A stretch of DNA of 64,000 bases from Fictibacillus phosphorivorans (GCF_023715845.1 NZ_JAMBOR010000003.1:214201-278200); one strand, 5' to 3'; counted from the first letter of the stretch, positions 52,933-61,603 are shown. The notes: generated by a model not told the origin, from the letters alone. Numbers and translations are program-made.

Positions 52933-53109
52933 TTATTTTTCATATTCCTTTTTTTCATGTTGTAGGGGATCAGGTGTCTTGCCGCTTTTACGGACTTCTT
53001 CGTTAGATGAAACATGTTCCATCACTTTTCCGTGTTCTTTCATTTCATTAAAATTTGATGCCATTGAACTGTTTTTTCTTTTAGGTACTTCTTTAACTGA
53101 TTTTGTCAT
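52933..53109 (-). CDS. Small hydrophilic protein, 58 aa
   Basis: AGAGGTGA ribosome site, ATG 53109, TAA at 52933. Sequence is very polar (MTKSVKEVPKRKNSSMASN... ending QHEKKEYEK), with no membrane segment or cysteine and no family I recognise. It is independently terminated. Small basic/acidic proteins of this kind are frequent in spore formers, but nothing here shows a spore role. Confidence 0.7.
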   Translation of the reverse strand: MTKSVKEVPKRKNSSMASNFNEMKEHGKVMEHVSSNEEVRKSGKTPDPLQHEKKEYEK

Positions 53110-53141
53110 AGGGATTCACCTCTTACTGAAATTTTCCCCAT

Positions 53142-53717
53142 TTATTCCTTTTTAAAACCATTAAAAACTCTCATTTCATTTACTGGCCAATACCGAATAT
53201 TGGCTTCTCCTATAATATCCTTCATTTCAATGAAACCAATATGCCGACTGTCTATACTATGAAGCCTGTTATCACCAAGGACAAATATCTTTCCTTTTGG
53301 AACGGTATCGTAGCCTGTGATTTCTTCAAGAGTAAAATTTCCAGTTAGTGTACGGTTGCCGGCAAATCTTTTAAATTCTTTAAGATAAGGCTCATCCACT
53401 GGCTTATTGTTGATATAAAGTTTGTCATCCTTATATGCGATATGGTCACCTGGCAAGCCGATCACTCGTTTAATATAATCTTCTTTCGGATTAGCTTTAA
53501 AGACGATAAGATCGAATCGCTCTGGGCTTCCGATCTCATAGCCGATCTTGTTTACGATAAGGCGATTACCATTTTGGATTGTAGGCATCATCGACTCTCC
53601 ATAAACGACATACTGCTCAATCAAAAACTTTTTTATAATAATAGCGAGAATAAGTGCAATTCCAATGGCTTTAATCCAATCTAGGAGTCCATTCTTTTCT
53701 TTTCGAGCCGAGCTCAT
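53142..53717 (-). CDS. Type I signal peptidase (SipS family)
   Basis: 191 aa from ATG 53717 (the GTG at 53726 is too near the AAGGAAG site). One N-terminal membrane anchor (IKAIGIALILAIIIKKFLI), catalytic Ser42 in GESMMPT, catalytic Lys83 in DYIKRVIGLPGD and the box VLGDNRLHSIDSRHIG. It cleaves signal peptides on the outer face of the membrane. Bacillus genomes carry several paralogues, so I do not assign sipS, sipT or sipU. Confidence 0.94.
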   Translation of the reverse strand: MSSARKEKNGLLDWIKAIGIALILAIIIKKFLIEQYVVYGESMMPTIQNGNRLIVNKIGYEIGSPERFDLIVFKANPKEDYIKRVIGLPGDHIAYKDDKLYINNKPVDEPYLKEFKRFAGNRTLTGNFTLEEITGYDTVPKGKIFVLGDNRLHSIDSRHIGFIEMKDIIGEANIRYWPVNEMRVFNGFKKE

Positions 53718-53860
53718 ACAGCTCACTTCCTTTAGTTAGCTTATTAGTATCAATTTACCATTTTTAAGTTAGTAAAGACAAGTTCATTATTTTTAAAATA
53801 AAAATGAATGTATAATATTCCTTTTAAACCACTTTAGTTTTCCCTATTTTAGTCTAAAAA

Positions 53861-53901
53861 AACACACCCTAAAAGACCTTATTGGTGTCTTAGGGTGTGT
53901 T
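53861..53901 (-). terminator. Terminator of prkA
   Basis: AACACACCCTAA and TTAGGGTGTGTT arms with inner AAGAC/GTCTT; it follows the prkA stop by 8 bases on the minus strand. Confidence 0.85.
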
Positions 53902-53908
53902 CTGCTTT

Positions 53909-55804
53909 TTATCGATTCAGCAGGCTTCCAACATAGCGCAATAGTTCGTTGGCACTAGTTGTATTATAGCCATGCTCATCGACAAGACGAGCGATTACTT
54001 CATTAATCTTTTTCAATTGGGATTCGTCAGGTGTCTTTGACGAGGTTGTAATCTTGACCACATCTTTTAGATCTGCAAATAGTTTCTTCTGGATGGCTTC
54101 TCTCAATCGTTCATGTGAATTATAATCAAACTTTTTCCCTTTTCTCGCATACGCGGAGATCCGAATCAATATTTCTTCACGGAATGCTTTCTTCGCATTT
54201 TCAGAGATTCCAATCTGTTCTTCGATCGATCTCATCAGCTTTTCATCAGGACTCATCTCTTCCCCAGTGAGGGGGTCACGAAGCTTATTCTTATTGCAAT
54301 AGGCTTCAACATTATCTAAATAGTTATCCATTAGGGTTTTAGCTGATTCTTCATACGAATACACGAATGCTTTTTGAACTTCTTTTTTCGCAATATCATC
54401 GTATTCTTTACGTGCAGCTGAGATAAAGTTGATATACCGCTCTTTGTCTTCCTTGGAGATGGAAGCATGATGATCGAGTCCATCTTTTAGTGAACGTAAT
54501 ACATCTAAAGCATTGATCGAAGGTGTATCTTTACGAATAATGGCAGAAGAAATTCGGTTAATCACATAACGCGGATCGATGCCAGACATTCCTTCATCCG
54601 GAAACTCTTTCTTTAGTTCTTCGAGATCCACATGATTAAAGCCTTCAACAACCTCACCATCATACAGTCTCATCTTTTTAAGAAGATCCATCCCTTGTTT
54701 CTTGGAATCTTTTAATCGGGTCAGTACTGAGAAAGTCGCGGCTACCCTCAATGCGTGAGGGGCAATATGAACATGTGACATATCACTCTCACTGATCATT
54801 TTTGCATATATTTTCTCTTCCTCTGAAACTTTTAGATTATAAGGGACACCCATAACAATGATACGAGAATGCAACGCTTCGTTCTTTTTATTCGAAATAA
54901 ATGATCGGTACTCAGATTCGTTCGTGTGAGCCACAATTAATTCATCTGCTGAAATTAATGCGAATCTGCCAGCTTTAAAGTTACCCTCTTGTGTAAGAGA
55001 AAGAAGATGCCATAAGAACTTTTCATCACATTTCAGCATCTCCTGGAACTCCATCATCCCTCGGTTCGCTTTGTTCAGTTCTCCATCAAACCGATATGCC
55101 CGCGGATCTGATTCTGAACCATATTCCGCAATGGTTGAGAAGTCAATACTTCCTGTTAAATCTGCAATATCCTGTGATTTTGGATCAGATGGACTGAACG
55201 TTCCGATACCTGTACGTTTATCTTCTGAGAAGAATATTCTTTCAACCATCACATCTTCAATTCTGTTGTCATACTCGTGTTCTAGCCTCATTGTATTTAA
55301 TGGAGATAAGCTTCCTTCAATACGAATGCCATACTCTTCATAAAAGTCTTTTCTAAGATGCTGCGGAATCAGATGCAGCGGATCTTCATGCATTGGACAG
55401 CCTTTTATTGCATACACGGCTCCTTCTGGTGTTTTTGTGTACTTTTCCAAACCTCTTTTTAACATCGTTACAAGAGTGGATTTACCACCCGATACAGGAC
55501 CCATCAACAACAATATACGTTTACGGACATCAAGGCGTTTAGCGGCTGGGTGAAAATACTCTTCAACAAGTCTTTCAATCGATTCTTCTAGTCCGAAAAT
55601 CTGATCGCTGAAAAAATGATAAATCTTTTGACCATTTTTTTCTGAAATTCCAGCATCTTTAATCATGTTGTATACTCTTGAATGCGCGGACTGGGCTACA
55701 AATGGCCGATCACGTAAAATATCAAGGTATTCAGCGAAGGTACCTTCCCAGGCTAGACGCTGTTCTTCTTCTCGATGATGTTGGATTTTTGATAAAATAT
55801 CCAT
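53909..55804 (-). CDS. prkA: PrkA serine protein kinase / AAA+ sporulation protein
   Basis: 631 aa, matching B. subtilis PrkA. The N-terminal AAA+ part has Walker A GPVSGGKSTL at ~105 and the C-terminal part is the kinase-like region; KTPEGAVYAIKGCPMHEDPLHLIP and YGIRIEGSLSPLNTMRLEHEYD are family blocks. PrkA acts in mother-cell sporulation control; it has been described both as a kinase and as an ATP-dependent protease-like factor. A sigma-E-like promoter is upstream. AGGAGGT precedes ATG. Confidence 0.95.
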   Translation of the reverse strand: MDILSKIQHHREEEQRLAWEGTFAEYLDILRDRPFVAQSAHSRVYNMIKDAGISEKNGQKIYHFFSDQIFGLEESIERLVEEYFHPAAKRLDVRKRILLLMGPVSGGKSTLVTMLKRGLEKYTKTPEGAVYAIKGCPMHEDPLHLIPQHLRKDFYEEYGIRIEGSLSPLNTMRLEHEYDNRIEDVMVERIFFSEDKRTGIGTFSPSDPKSQDIADLTGSIDFSTIAEYGSESDPRAYRFDGELNKANRGMMEFQEMLKCDEKFLWHLLSLTQEGNFKAGRFALISADELIVAHTNESEYRSFISNKKNEALHSRIIVMGVPYNLKVSEEEKIYAKMISESDMSHVHIAPHALRVAATFSVLTRLKDSKKQGMDLLKKMRLYDGEVVEGFNHVDLEELKKEFPDEGMSGIDPRYVINRISSAIIRKDTPSINALDVLRSLKDGLDHHASISKEDKERYINFISAARKEYDDIAKKEVQKAFVYSYEESAKTLMDNYLDNVEAYCNKNKLRDPLTGEEMSPDEKLMRSIEEQIGISENAKKAFREEILIRISAYARKGKKFDYNSHERLREAIQKKLFADLKDVVKITTSSKTPDESQLKKINEVIARLVDEHGYNTTSANELLRYVGSLLNR

Positions 55805-55846
55805 GAGTACCTCCTTGATTGTTTTGGCTCCATCAAGTGTTAATCT

Positions 55847-55875
55847 ACTCTATGCAAGGATGTCCGTAATCATTC
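55847..55875 (-). promoter_or_regulatory. Sigma-E-like promoter of prkA
   Basis: Minus strand GAATGATT (55868-55875), 13 bp, CATAGAGT (55847-55854), in the same geometry as the spoVR promoter. It is close to the sigma-E -10 CATACANT. Confidence 0.45.
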
Positions 55876-55987
55876 TGTTTGAATAGTGATTTTTATTTGA
55901 AAAAAGTGTAATTCTTATAAACTTGTTTTATTGTGAAATGTTTACCAAAATTAGATTGAACATTAAAAAAGAGAAAGGAAGTGATCC

Positions 55988-56132
55988 ATAATAGAATTGC
56001 TACCCATTTCATCAAAAAATTCAAAAAATCTTTACTTGTTAACTGCTTCCGGTGGCCTTGCAAAAAGCATTTTATAGAAAAAATGGTTATGAAGTAAATG
56101 AAAATAGAATCATTATGAAGAAGAAAATATAG
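55988..56132 (+). pseudogene. Fragment of a GNAT acetyltransferase (C-terminal end)
   Basis: The plus strand reads IIELLPISSKNSKNLYLLTASGGLAK, and after a one-base shift in an A run (near 56067) AFYRKNGYEVNENRIIMKKKI and a stop. F-Y-x-K-N-G-Y near the end followed by a basic tail is the classical GNAT motif B ending. The acetyl-CoA loop is missing and no start codon is present, so it is a dead remnant. Confidence 0.7.
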
Positions 56133-56158
56133 AAGTAAGAATCTCATATAACAAACAA

Positions 56159-56192
56159 AAAACCCTGCTGCTAGTTAAAGCAACAGGGTTTT
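56159..56192 (+). terminator. Terminator-like hairpin after the GNAT fragment
   Basis: AAAACCCTG and CAGGGTTTT arms with an inner CTGCT/AGCAA partial pairing, then ACTTG; fossil terminator of the acetyltransferase. Confidence 0.7.
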
Positions 56193-56229
56193 ACTTGATA
56201 AGATATGAATCAAACTTCACAAAAGTAAA

Positions 56230-56332
56230 ATAATTCCTTACTTAATTTGAATAATCCCACGTAAAACAAGATTATTCCTTGCTTAATTCGAAAAATCCCA
56301 CGTTAAATGAGAAATAACCACGAGTCGACATC
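56230..56332 (+). repeat. Array of five 21-bp phased units, copy D
   Basis: Units begin at 56230, 56251, 56272, 56293 and 56314, exactly 21 bp apart. They alternate between ATTCCTTRCTTAATTYGA and ATCCCACGTWAAA types, so the super-period is 42 bp; the last unit reads CCACGAG followed by TCGACATCTTCCGAC, a tail like the one of the array at 40788. No reading frame is open across it. Confidence 0.78.
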
Positions 56333-56429
56333 TTCCGACATAAACAATCACTGAGACTAGACGATTATGTAATCGGTGTTCAATAAAAACTCTGATCCCC
56401 CTCAATTTGTAAACTTTCGCAGAAATACA

Positions 56430-56458
56430 TTCACATGAAAACCGTTTTCATTTATAAT
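56430..56458 (+). promoter_or_regulatory. Promoter with 17-bp palindrome before a micro-gene
   Basis: TTCACA (56430-56435), 17 bp, TATAAT (56453-56458). The spacer contains the perfect palindrome ATGAAAAC-C-GTTTTCAT (56435-56451). It looks like an operator; it resembles a CcpA site but has one extra central base. Confidence 0.6.
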
Positions 56459-56507
56459 GGGGGGAGAGATTGGAAAGAATAATACTACTTTCAAAGGAGG
56501 AGTTCAG

Positions 56508-56597
56508 ATGGATTTTATCCTCATCCTACTCGTGATGCTCGCCTTCCTGACTGCAATCTTTACAGCAGGCTATAACGACCGTCCTGGAAAAAACTAA
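56508..56597 (+). CDS. Micro-protein with one membrane helix, 29 aa
   Basis: AAAGGAGGAG site, then ATG 56508. The product (MDFILILLVMLAFLTAIFTAGYNDRPGKN) is a single hydrophobic helix with a short polar tail. It has a good promoter, an operator-like palindrome and its own terminator (56619-56647), which argues for a real gene even though it is too short for usual gene calling. Confidence 0.72.
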   Translation: MDFILILLVMLAFLTAIFTAGYNDRPGKN

Positions 56598-56618
56598 TCC
56601 ATAATACATATGGAAGCA

Positions 56619-56647
56619 AAAACGTCCCTTTCTGATAAGGACGTTTT
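56619..56647 (+). terminator. Terminator of the 29-aa gene
   Basis: AAAACGTCC and GGACGTTTT arms around CTTTCTGATAA and then T5. Confidence 0.85.
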
Positions 56648-56699
56648 TTTACTTTCCCTGATTTACTTTATTAGCCCGCTCTCAACAAGCTTCAATCAT

Positions 56700-57173
56700 C
56701 TATTTTAAATCTCTAAAATCTTGCTGGCGTAGTGCCTCATAAATTAGGATCGCAGCTGTGTTCGATAGGTTCAATGAACGAATATGTTCGTTCATCGGAA
56801 TGCGCAAACATCGATCCATGTTAGCATCGATAACTTCCCTCGGCAATCCCTTCGTTTCTTTTCCAAAAACAAAGAAGACGTCCTTCTCAGCATCTGAATA
56901 ATCGAAATCAGAATAGGTCTGTTCCCCGAATTTTGTTATATAATAAAACTCGCCATCGGAATATTCCTTATAAAAAGCATCCAATGAGTCATGGTGATGG
57001 ATTTTAACGTGCTCCCAATAATCGAGACCGGCACGCTTTAAATATTTATCTTCCAACGAAAACCCCAATGGATGGATGAGATGCAAATGGGTACTAGTAC
57101 CCGCACAAGTTCGTGCGATATTTCCTGTATTCGCAGGAATCAGTGGTTCAAATAAAACAACATGAATAGCCAA
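56700..57173 (-). CDS. trmL: tRNA (cytidine/uridine-2'-O-)-methyltransferase TrmL (CspR)
   Basis: 157 aa SPOUT enzyme: HVVLFEPLIPANTGNIARTCAG at the start, FVFGKETKGLPREV and the knot-forming CLRIPMNEHIRSLNLSNTAAILIYEALRQ. It methylates the wobble 2'-O of leucine tRNAs with S-adenosylmethionine. Start TTG 57173 is 6 bases after GAGGTGA; a longer GTG start (57182) overlaps the ribosome site. In B. subtilis the gene (cspR) also lies beside yhbB. Confidence 0.93.
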   Translation of the reverse strand: MAIHVVLFEPLIPANTGNIARTCAGTSTHLHLIHPLGFSLEDKYLKRAGLDYWEHVKIHHHDSLDAFYKEYSDGEFYYITKFGEQTYSDFDYSDAEKDVFFVFGKETKGLPREVIDANMDRCLRIPMNEHIRSLNLSNTAAILIYEALRQQDFRDLK

Positions 57174-57257
57174 AAAGCTCACCTCAAAAACATTATTCCA
57201 ACAAGTACTTATTATAGCACTTTTTTAGGAATATCACTCTAGATGGCGAGCTTCGAC

Positions 57258-58142
57258 TTAAAGAATATGAAAAAACTTATATTGAATTCTCTTCGTATAA
57301 GCCGTAGAATCCTCATAACCCCAATAACGCATCCGGCTATTGGTGGTATGAGCATTTACAAGCGGCTCTCCCGATGGGTCTTTTGCGACAACGATCGTTG
57401 TATGCTGATAATGCCCGTCTCCGTCAAAGTCATAACAGATTACATCGCCAGGCAGCAAAAGGTGGGCTGCTGATTTCTCTTGGGCCTGCAGACTTGATTT
57501 CGAACCGCTTAAGTACCATCTCAGCGCGTTTGCTACCGCCCAGCTGTAGCTCCAGGAATTGTTTCTCATCCACCAGCCCTTTGACTTTATCGAGTGCGGT
57601 GTCATTGGTATTCCGCCAGCATGAATACTTTGTGAGATATAGTTGGTGCAATCGTTCTCAAAAGATTTGTAAGCAGGATTATACGTGTTCCACCAGCGTT
57701 CCGCGTACCGGACGGCCGCCAGCCTGTCATACCCGCCTTTTGTTGGAGCAATGGATTCATTTTCACGTTCGATCTTCGGCAGTTCCCGATAACTGCCTTC
57801 AACATTAATAGGCTCATCACTTTTCATTTCTCCATCTTTGAAAAACACCGCACGTCTTTCTTGAGACATTTCTTCCACATAAAAATCAAATCCATGTTTA
57901 ATGAGAAAGCTGTAATGAACAAGATAGTCCACATGAATTTTGTCTTCTGTTTCAGTCGTCCGTAATACACTTCCATTCGCCTGGTTGTTTACGATAAATG
58001 CATTTCTATCGGTATACATTTGTTTTTTTCGTATAAAGCTTTCTTGTTCATTTTTTAAAAAGAAGCCCCTACCGTCTGCATCGGCATGGATCATCCATTG
58101 GGACTGATTTTGAATATATCGTTTTAACGTCTCCATCCACAT
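57258..58142 (-). CDS. yhbB: Amidase-domain protein (YhbB-like)
   Basis: 294 aa from ATG 58142 after GGGAGGTATG. The N-terminal half is unique; residues ~155-294 hold an Amidase_6 domain: YNPAYKSFENDCTNYISQSIHAGGIP with the putative catalytic Cys, and DGDGHYQHTTIVVAKD with the His. The fold is that of papain-like/CHAP amidases that act on peptidoglycan or related amide bonds, but no export signal is present here. It resembles B. subtilis YhbB, next to queG (yhbA) and cspR. Confidence 0.82.
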   Translation of the reverse strand: MWMETLKRYIQNQSQWMIHADADGRGFFLKNEQESFIRKKQMYTDRNAFIVNNQANGSVLRTTETEDKIHVDYLVHYSFLIKHGFDFYVEEMSQERRAVFFKDGEMKSDEPINVEGSYRELPKIERENESIAPTKGGYDRLAAVRYAERWWNTYNPAYKSFENDCTNYISQSIHAGGIPMTPHSIKSKGWWMRNNSWSYSWAVANALRWYLSGSKSSLQAQEKSAAHLLLPGDVICYDFDGDGHYQHTTIVVAKDPSGEPLVNAHTTNSRMRYWGYEDSTAYTKRIQYKFFHIL

Positions 58143-58190
58143 CAGACATACCTCCCTGCTTCTTTTAACATATGAGAGGTAAGTAAAAAA

Positions 58191-58207
58191 AAAGAACCCT
58201 TTAAGGG
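58191..58207 (-). terminator. Terminator at the end of ogt
   Basis: Minus strand GAGCCCT-TAA-AGGGTTC followed by T9; it lies directly past the ogt stop codon. Confidence 0.75.
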
Positions 58208-58209
58208 CT

Positions 58210-58749
58210 CTATGATGTTTTCTTCTTGTAGCTATTCTGTTCAATCGATAATAATACTTCTTTTTTATCCAATCCTCCGCCGTATCCTACAAGTGCACCA
58301 TTACTGCCGATTACGCGGTGACACGGAATAAAAACAGGTACTGGATTCTGGTTATTCGCACTGCCTACAGCACGGACTGCCTTAGGTGCACCGATTCCTT
58401 GAGCGACTTCCTTATAGGAACACGTTAGTCCATAAGGAATGGTCGTCAACTGGTTCCACACCTTTTTCTGAAATGCCGTACCAAACAAATCAAAGCGGAT
58501 GTTAAACTCATGCAGGCTGCCTGCAAAATAATCTTTTAATTGCTGAACAGCATCAGCTAGATATTCAGGAGAATGAATGAGTTCTCCCTTAATAAAATGC
58601 TTAGCCATCCAAGAACGTAAAGATGGAAGGTTATCCTCCATTGAACCAAAATCGAGACGGCAGATTCCGTTCTCCGTTGCAATGATCGTTAACGGTCCGA
58701 TTACGCTTTCCATTTCTTCGTAATAGAGTAACGTTTTAATCTGACACAT
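58210..58749 (-). CDS. ogt: Methylated-DNA-[protein]-cysteine methyltransferase
   Basis: 179 aa suicide DNA-repair protein. The active-site motif PVFIPCHRVIGSNGALVGYGGGLDKKEVLL carries the methyl-accepting Cys, preceded by the DNA-binding GIGAPKAVRAVGSANNQNP. It removes methyl groups from O6-methylguanine and O4-methylthymine. Both domains are intact. AGAAGGGAT precedes ATG. Confidence 0.95.
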   Translation of the reverse strand: MCQIKTLLYYEEMESVIGPLTIIATENGICRLDFGSMEDNLPSLRSWMAKHFIKGELIHSPEYLADAVQQLKDYFAGSLHEFNIRFDLFGTAFQKKVWNQLTTIPYGLTCSYKEVAQGIGAPKAVRAVGSANNQNPVPVFIPCHRVIGSNGALVGYGGGLDKKEVLLSIEQNSYKKKTS

Positions 58750-58808
58750 AATTATCCCTTCTTTTCATTACTTGACCTTACTATATCGGACACTTTAAAG
58801 ATATGCGA

Positions 58809-59954
58809 TTACGAAATTTCTTGATTTCGAAGCATTTTAAGTCCTTTATCTATCTCTAACGCCACTAAATCGTCTTTTTCGCGCTCTTTTGCTAAGGAAA
58901 GTTCTATTTCGGCTTGATCTCCGCCTATTTTACCAATCGCCCAAGCAGCAGTCCCTCTAATAACAGGTCTTGGATCATTCTTTAATAGGTTGACTAAGTC
59001 AGGTATTGCATTTTCTTCTTTAAAATGAGCTAGTGCGATAATCGCATTTCTCTGAATGGGTTTCTTTCCTCTCCAGCTTCCGGATACATGCCCGAACTTC
59101 TCTTTAAACTCTCTATTGCTCATCAACAACAAAGGCTGTAAAAGAGGTTTTGCAATTTCAGGATCTGGCTCCATTACCTCATGGTGATGAAAATCTTTCC
59201 CTCGGTTTTCAGGGCATACTGTCTGACATGTATCACATCCATATAAACGGTTTCCTAGCTTTTCTCTATAATGATCTGGCAAGAAATCTTTTGTCTGAGT
59301 TAAAAACGCGATACATTTTGATGAATCAAGCTGTCCTCCTTGCACAAGTGCGCCTGTTGGACACGCCTCCACACATTTATTGCATGAACCACACTGGTCT
59401 TCCATTGGCGTATCTGGTGGAAATGCAATATTTGTAATCATTTCGCCAAGATACATGTAGGAGCCAAATTCAGGAGACATGATCGCACAGTTTTTGGCAC
59501 TCCAGCCAATTCCGGCTCGTTCAGCTACAGCGCGGTCGGACAGTTCACCTGTATCAACCATGGATTTTATTTTAACTTCTGGAACTCTCTCTATAATAAA
59601 GGCCTCAAGCAGTGCAAGCTTTTCTCTTAATATATGGTGATAATCTTTACCCCATGAAGCTCTGCAGAAAATACCTCTACGCTCCCCTTTTACACTTCTG
59701 GGAGCATTTTTCATCCTAGAGGGATATGCAAGAGCAATCGAAATGATACTGGACGCTCCTGTTAGAAGACGTTCTGGCTCTGTTCGTTTGTCAATGTCCT
59801 TTTCTTCAAATCCTGATTGGTATTGAAGGTCTTGCTGAATACGAAGCCTTTCTTTTAATTCAACAAAAACATCAGCATTAGCGAAGCCAATTTTATCTAT
59901 TCCGATTTCTTTACTATATGCAACAATCTCCTCTTTCAACTGGGCACCTGTCAT
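58809..59954 (-). CDS. queG: Epoxyqueuosine reductase QueG
   Basis: 381 aa. Two 4Fe-4S cluster motifs are present: CGSCNKCVEACPTGAL and, further on, CDTCQTVCPEN; a cobalamin-binding part precedes them (ERAGIGWSAKNC region). The C-terminal ~100 residues are HEAT-like repeats (IPDLVNLLKNDPRPVIRGTAAWAIGKIG). It performs the last step of queuosine synthesis on tRNA. Start ATG 59954 after GGAGGGATATGC; an upstream frame extension (59984) lacks a site. B. subtilis queG is yhbA, in the same block. Confidence 0.94.
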   Translation of the reverse strand: MTGAQLKEEIVAYSKEIGIDKIGFANADVFVELKERLRIQQDLQYQSGFEEKDIDKRTEPERLLTGASSIISIALAYPSRMKNAPRSVKGERRGIFCRASWGKDYHHILREKLALLEAFIIERVPEVKIKSMVDTGELSDRAVAERAGIGWSAKNCAIMSPEFGSYMYLGEMITNIAFPPDTPMEDQCGSCNKCVEACPTGALVQGGQLDSSKCIAFLTQTKDFLPDHYREKLGNRLYGCDTCQTVCPENRGKDFHHHEVMEPDPEIAKPLLQPLLLMSNREFKEKFGHVSGSWRGKKPIQRNAIIALAHFKEENAIPDLVNLLKNDPRPVIRGTAAWAIGKIGGDQAEIELSLAKEREKDDLVALEIDKGLKMLRNQEIS

Positions 59955-60032
59955 GCATATCCCTCCTTTCACATTTATTTTCAATTCTTATGGTAAAATA
60001 CAGTTATATATTTAGAAGAAAAGGGGTTCAGT

Positions 60033-60686
60033 ATGATAACGATTTCTCCAAAAATAAAGGAACTTATCCCTAATTTTAAAATAGGCACAATTACATACCA
60101 TGATATCGCGATTAGCGAGTCTCCGCAAATGATAAAAGGCAGATTCCAGCTTTTTCTAGAAGCCTTAAAACTTGAAGAAAAAACGCCTGCTGATTATCCG
60201 GGTGTATCCGAATATCGTTCTGTATTTAAAAAACTCGGGACTGACCCTTCCCGATATCGTCCGGCATCTGAAGCACTTCTACGCCGTGTTTTGAGCGGCA
60301 AAGAACTTCCTCCGATCAATTCAGGAGTAGACGTTAATAATTTCTTCTCTATTCGATTTGGAATTCCAATTGGGCTTTATAATCTTGATAAAGTGGAAGG
60401 GGATGTAGAGATAAGAATCGGAAAGTCTGAAGACGCATATGAAGCGTTGAACGGCCGTGAGATGAATATGGAAGAAAAGTTGCTGTCTGCAGACTCTCTT
60501 GGAGCGTTTGGGAGCCCTATCGTCGATTCTAAGCGGACGATGGTCGATGAGTCCGTAACGAATGCTCTACATATCGTTTATTTACAACCTTCGATGGAAG
60601 CAAGTGAAGCACTGGAGATGTTGGAGTCAATGGCAAAAATGTTTACACAAGTGAATGGTGGAACGGCTGAAACTCAAATGATTTAA
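60033..60686 (+). CDS. B3/B4-domain protein (PheT-like editing module)
   Basis: 217 aa. FLEALKLEEKTPADYPGVSEYRSVFKKLGTDPSRYRPASEALLRRVLSG and VNNFFSIRFGIPIGLYNLDKVEG match the B3/B4 fold found in the beta subunit of phenylalanyl-tRNA synthetase. Stand-alone copies may hydrolyse misacylated tRNAs, but this is not shown for most. Divergent from queG. GAAAAGGGG site before ATG. Confidence 0.78.
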   Translation: MITISPKIKELIPNFKIGTITYHDIAISESPQMIKGRFQLFLEALKLEEKTPADYPGVSEYRSVFKKLGTDPSRYRPASEALLRRVLSGKELPPINSGVDVNNFFSIRFGIPIGLYNLDKVEGDVEIRIGKSEDAYEALNGREMNMEEKLLSADSLGAFGSPIVDSKRTMVDESVTNALHIVYLQPSMEASEALEMLESMAKMFTQVNGGTAETQMI

Positions 60687-60716
60687 ACAATTGTTTAGTT
60701 AGAGACCCATCAAAAA

Positions 60717-60753
60717 AATGCAGGGCTTCATTGAGTCAACGAAGCCCTGCATT
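60717..60753 (+). terminator. Terminator of the B3/B4 gene
   Basis: AATGCAGGGCTTC and GAAGCCCTGCATT perfect 13-bp arms around ATTGAGTCAAC. Confidence 0.85.
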
Positions 60754-60832
60754 AAAACCTACAACTAACTTGTTCTATATATAAGCAGCATGTATTTGAT
60801 TTATGACTAGTACTTTTTATAAATTCATTTAT

Positions 60833-61519
60833 TTACTCTACAAGTGTGTATTTCACTGACAAAGTTGCTTCAATTTCATCCCCTTCATCCAGTTCAAACA
60901 CATATTCAGGTAAATAAAAATCATCACCCTTACCTAAGATGATATTTACTTTTGCTCCGCTGTTCACAAAATAATTTCCTGACCCTCTATTCGGTTCTAC
61001 TTTGTATCTCCCTGGCGGAATATCGTTACCTGCTATAAACACACCAGCAGCCAATATTCTAGGCTCTTTCTTTTTAATAACTATACCTTTAGTGATTACA
61101 TCGAGTTCTTTTTGCTTATCTGAAATCTGCTGATCTAAAGCTTTTATCTCTTCCTTTTTCTCTTCTACTTGCTTTAAGAGGGTATCATACTCTTTCTGAA
61201 CATCATTTTTTTGATTAATAATACCGGTAACTTCCTCATACTCAGCGTTCATTTGACTTAATTCTGATTGTTTTTCGTTCTGTTTTTCTTCTGCATCAGC
61301 AATATCTTCTTCAATTGCAGCGAGGTCCTTATTCAAACTCTTTATCTCATCACTGATTTTATCTAGCGTTACTTTTTTATCCTCTAAGTAAACGGAAGCT
61401 TTATTGTAACCCCATGCATGAGCACAATACCAACTTACCAGAATTAAAACGATCGTGGTTGCCCCAAAATAGATCCACTCTTTTTTTAGCTTTTTAAAGT
61501 TAAAAAAATCTTTAAACAT
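60833..61519 (-). CDS. Membrane-anchored coiled-coil protein with beta C-domain
   Basis: 228 aa. A short cytosolic N-terminus, one membrane helix (WIYFGATTIVLILVSWYCAHAWG, ~15-38), then a long coiled coil (~45-150; EIKSLNKDLAAIEEDIADAEEKQNEK and similar heptads), then a beta-rich C-terminal domain at ~155-228 (AAGVFIAGNDIPPGRYKVEPNRGSGNYFV). The last part resembles short beta domains found in several Bacillus surface proteins. Function unknown. Confidence 0.7.
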   Translation of the reverse strand: MFKDFFNFKKLKKEWIYFGATTIVLILVSWYCAHAWGYNKASVYLEDKKVTLDKISDEIKSLNKDLAAIEEDIADAEEKQNEKQSELSQMNAEYEEVTGIINQKNDVQKEYDTLLKQVEEKKEEIKALDQQISDKQKELDVITKGIVIKKKEPRILAAGVFIAGNDIPPGRYKVEPNRGSGNYFVNSGAKVNIILGKGDDFYLPEYVFELDEGDEIEATLSVKYTLVE

Positions 61520-61603
61520 CCTACCATTACCCCCTTTTTAAAAAGCATCACCCCTTAAATTTATTTTGGATGTAGACCTTTATGACAAGATTCACGAAAC
61601 AAA

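Noticed and set aside
55893..56147. 84-codon minus-strand ORF between prkA and the GNAT fragment
   Set aside because: It is the antisense of the decayed acetyltransferase and lacks initiation signals.
56435..56451. CcpA (cre) site
   Set aside because: The palindrome has 15 bases between the TG and CA ends instead of 14, with an extra central C, so it does not fit the cre consensus. Kept as an unassigned operator.
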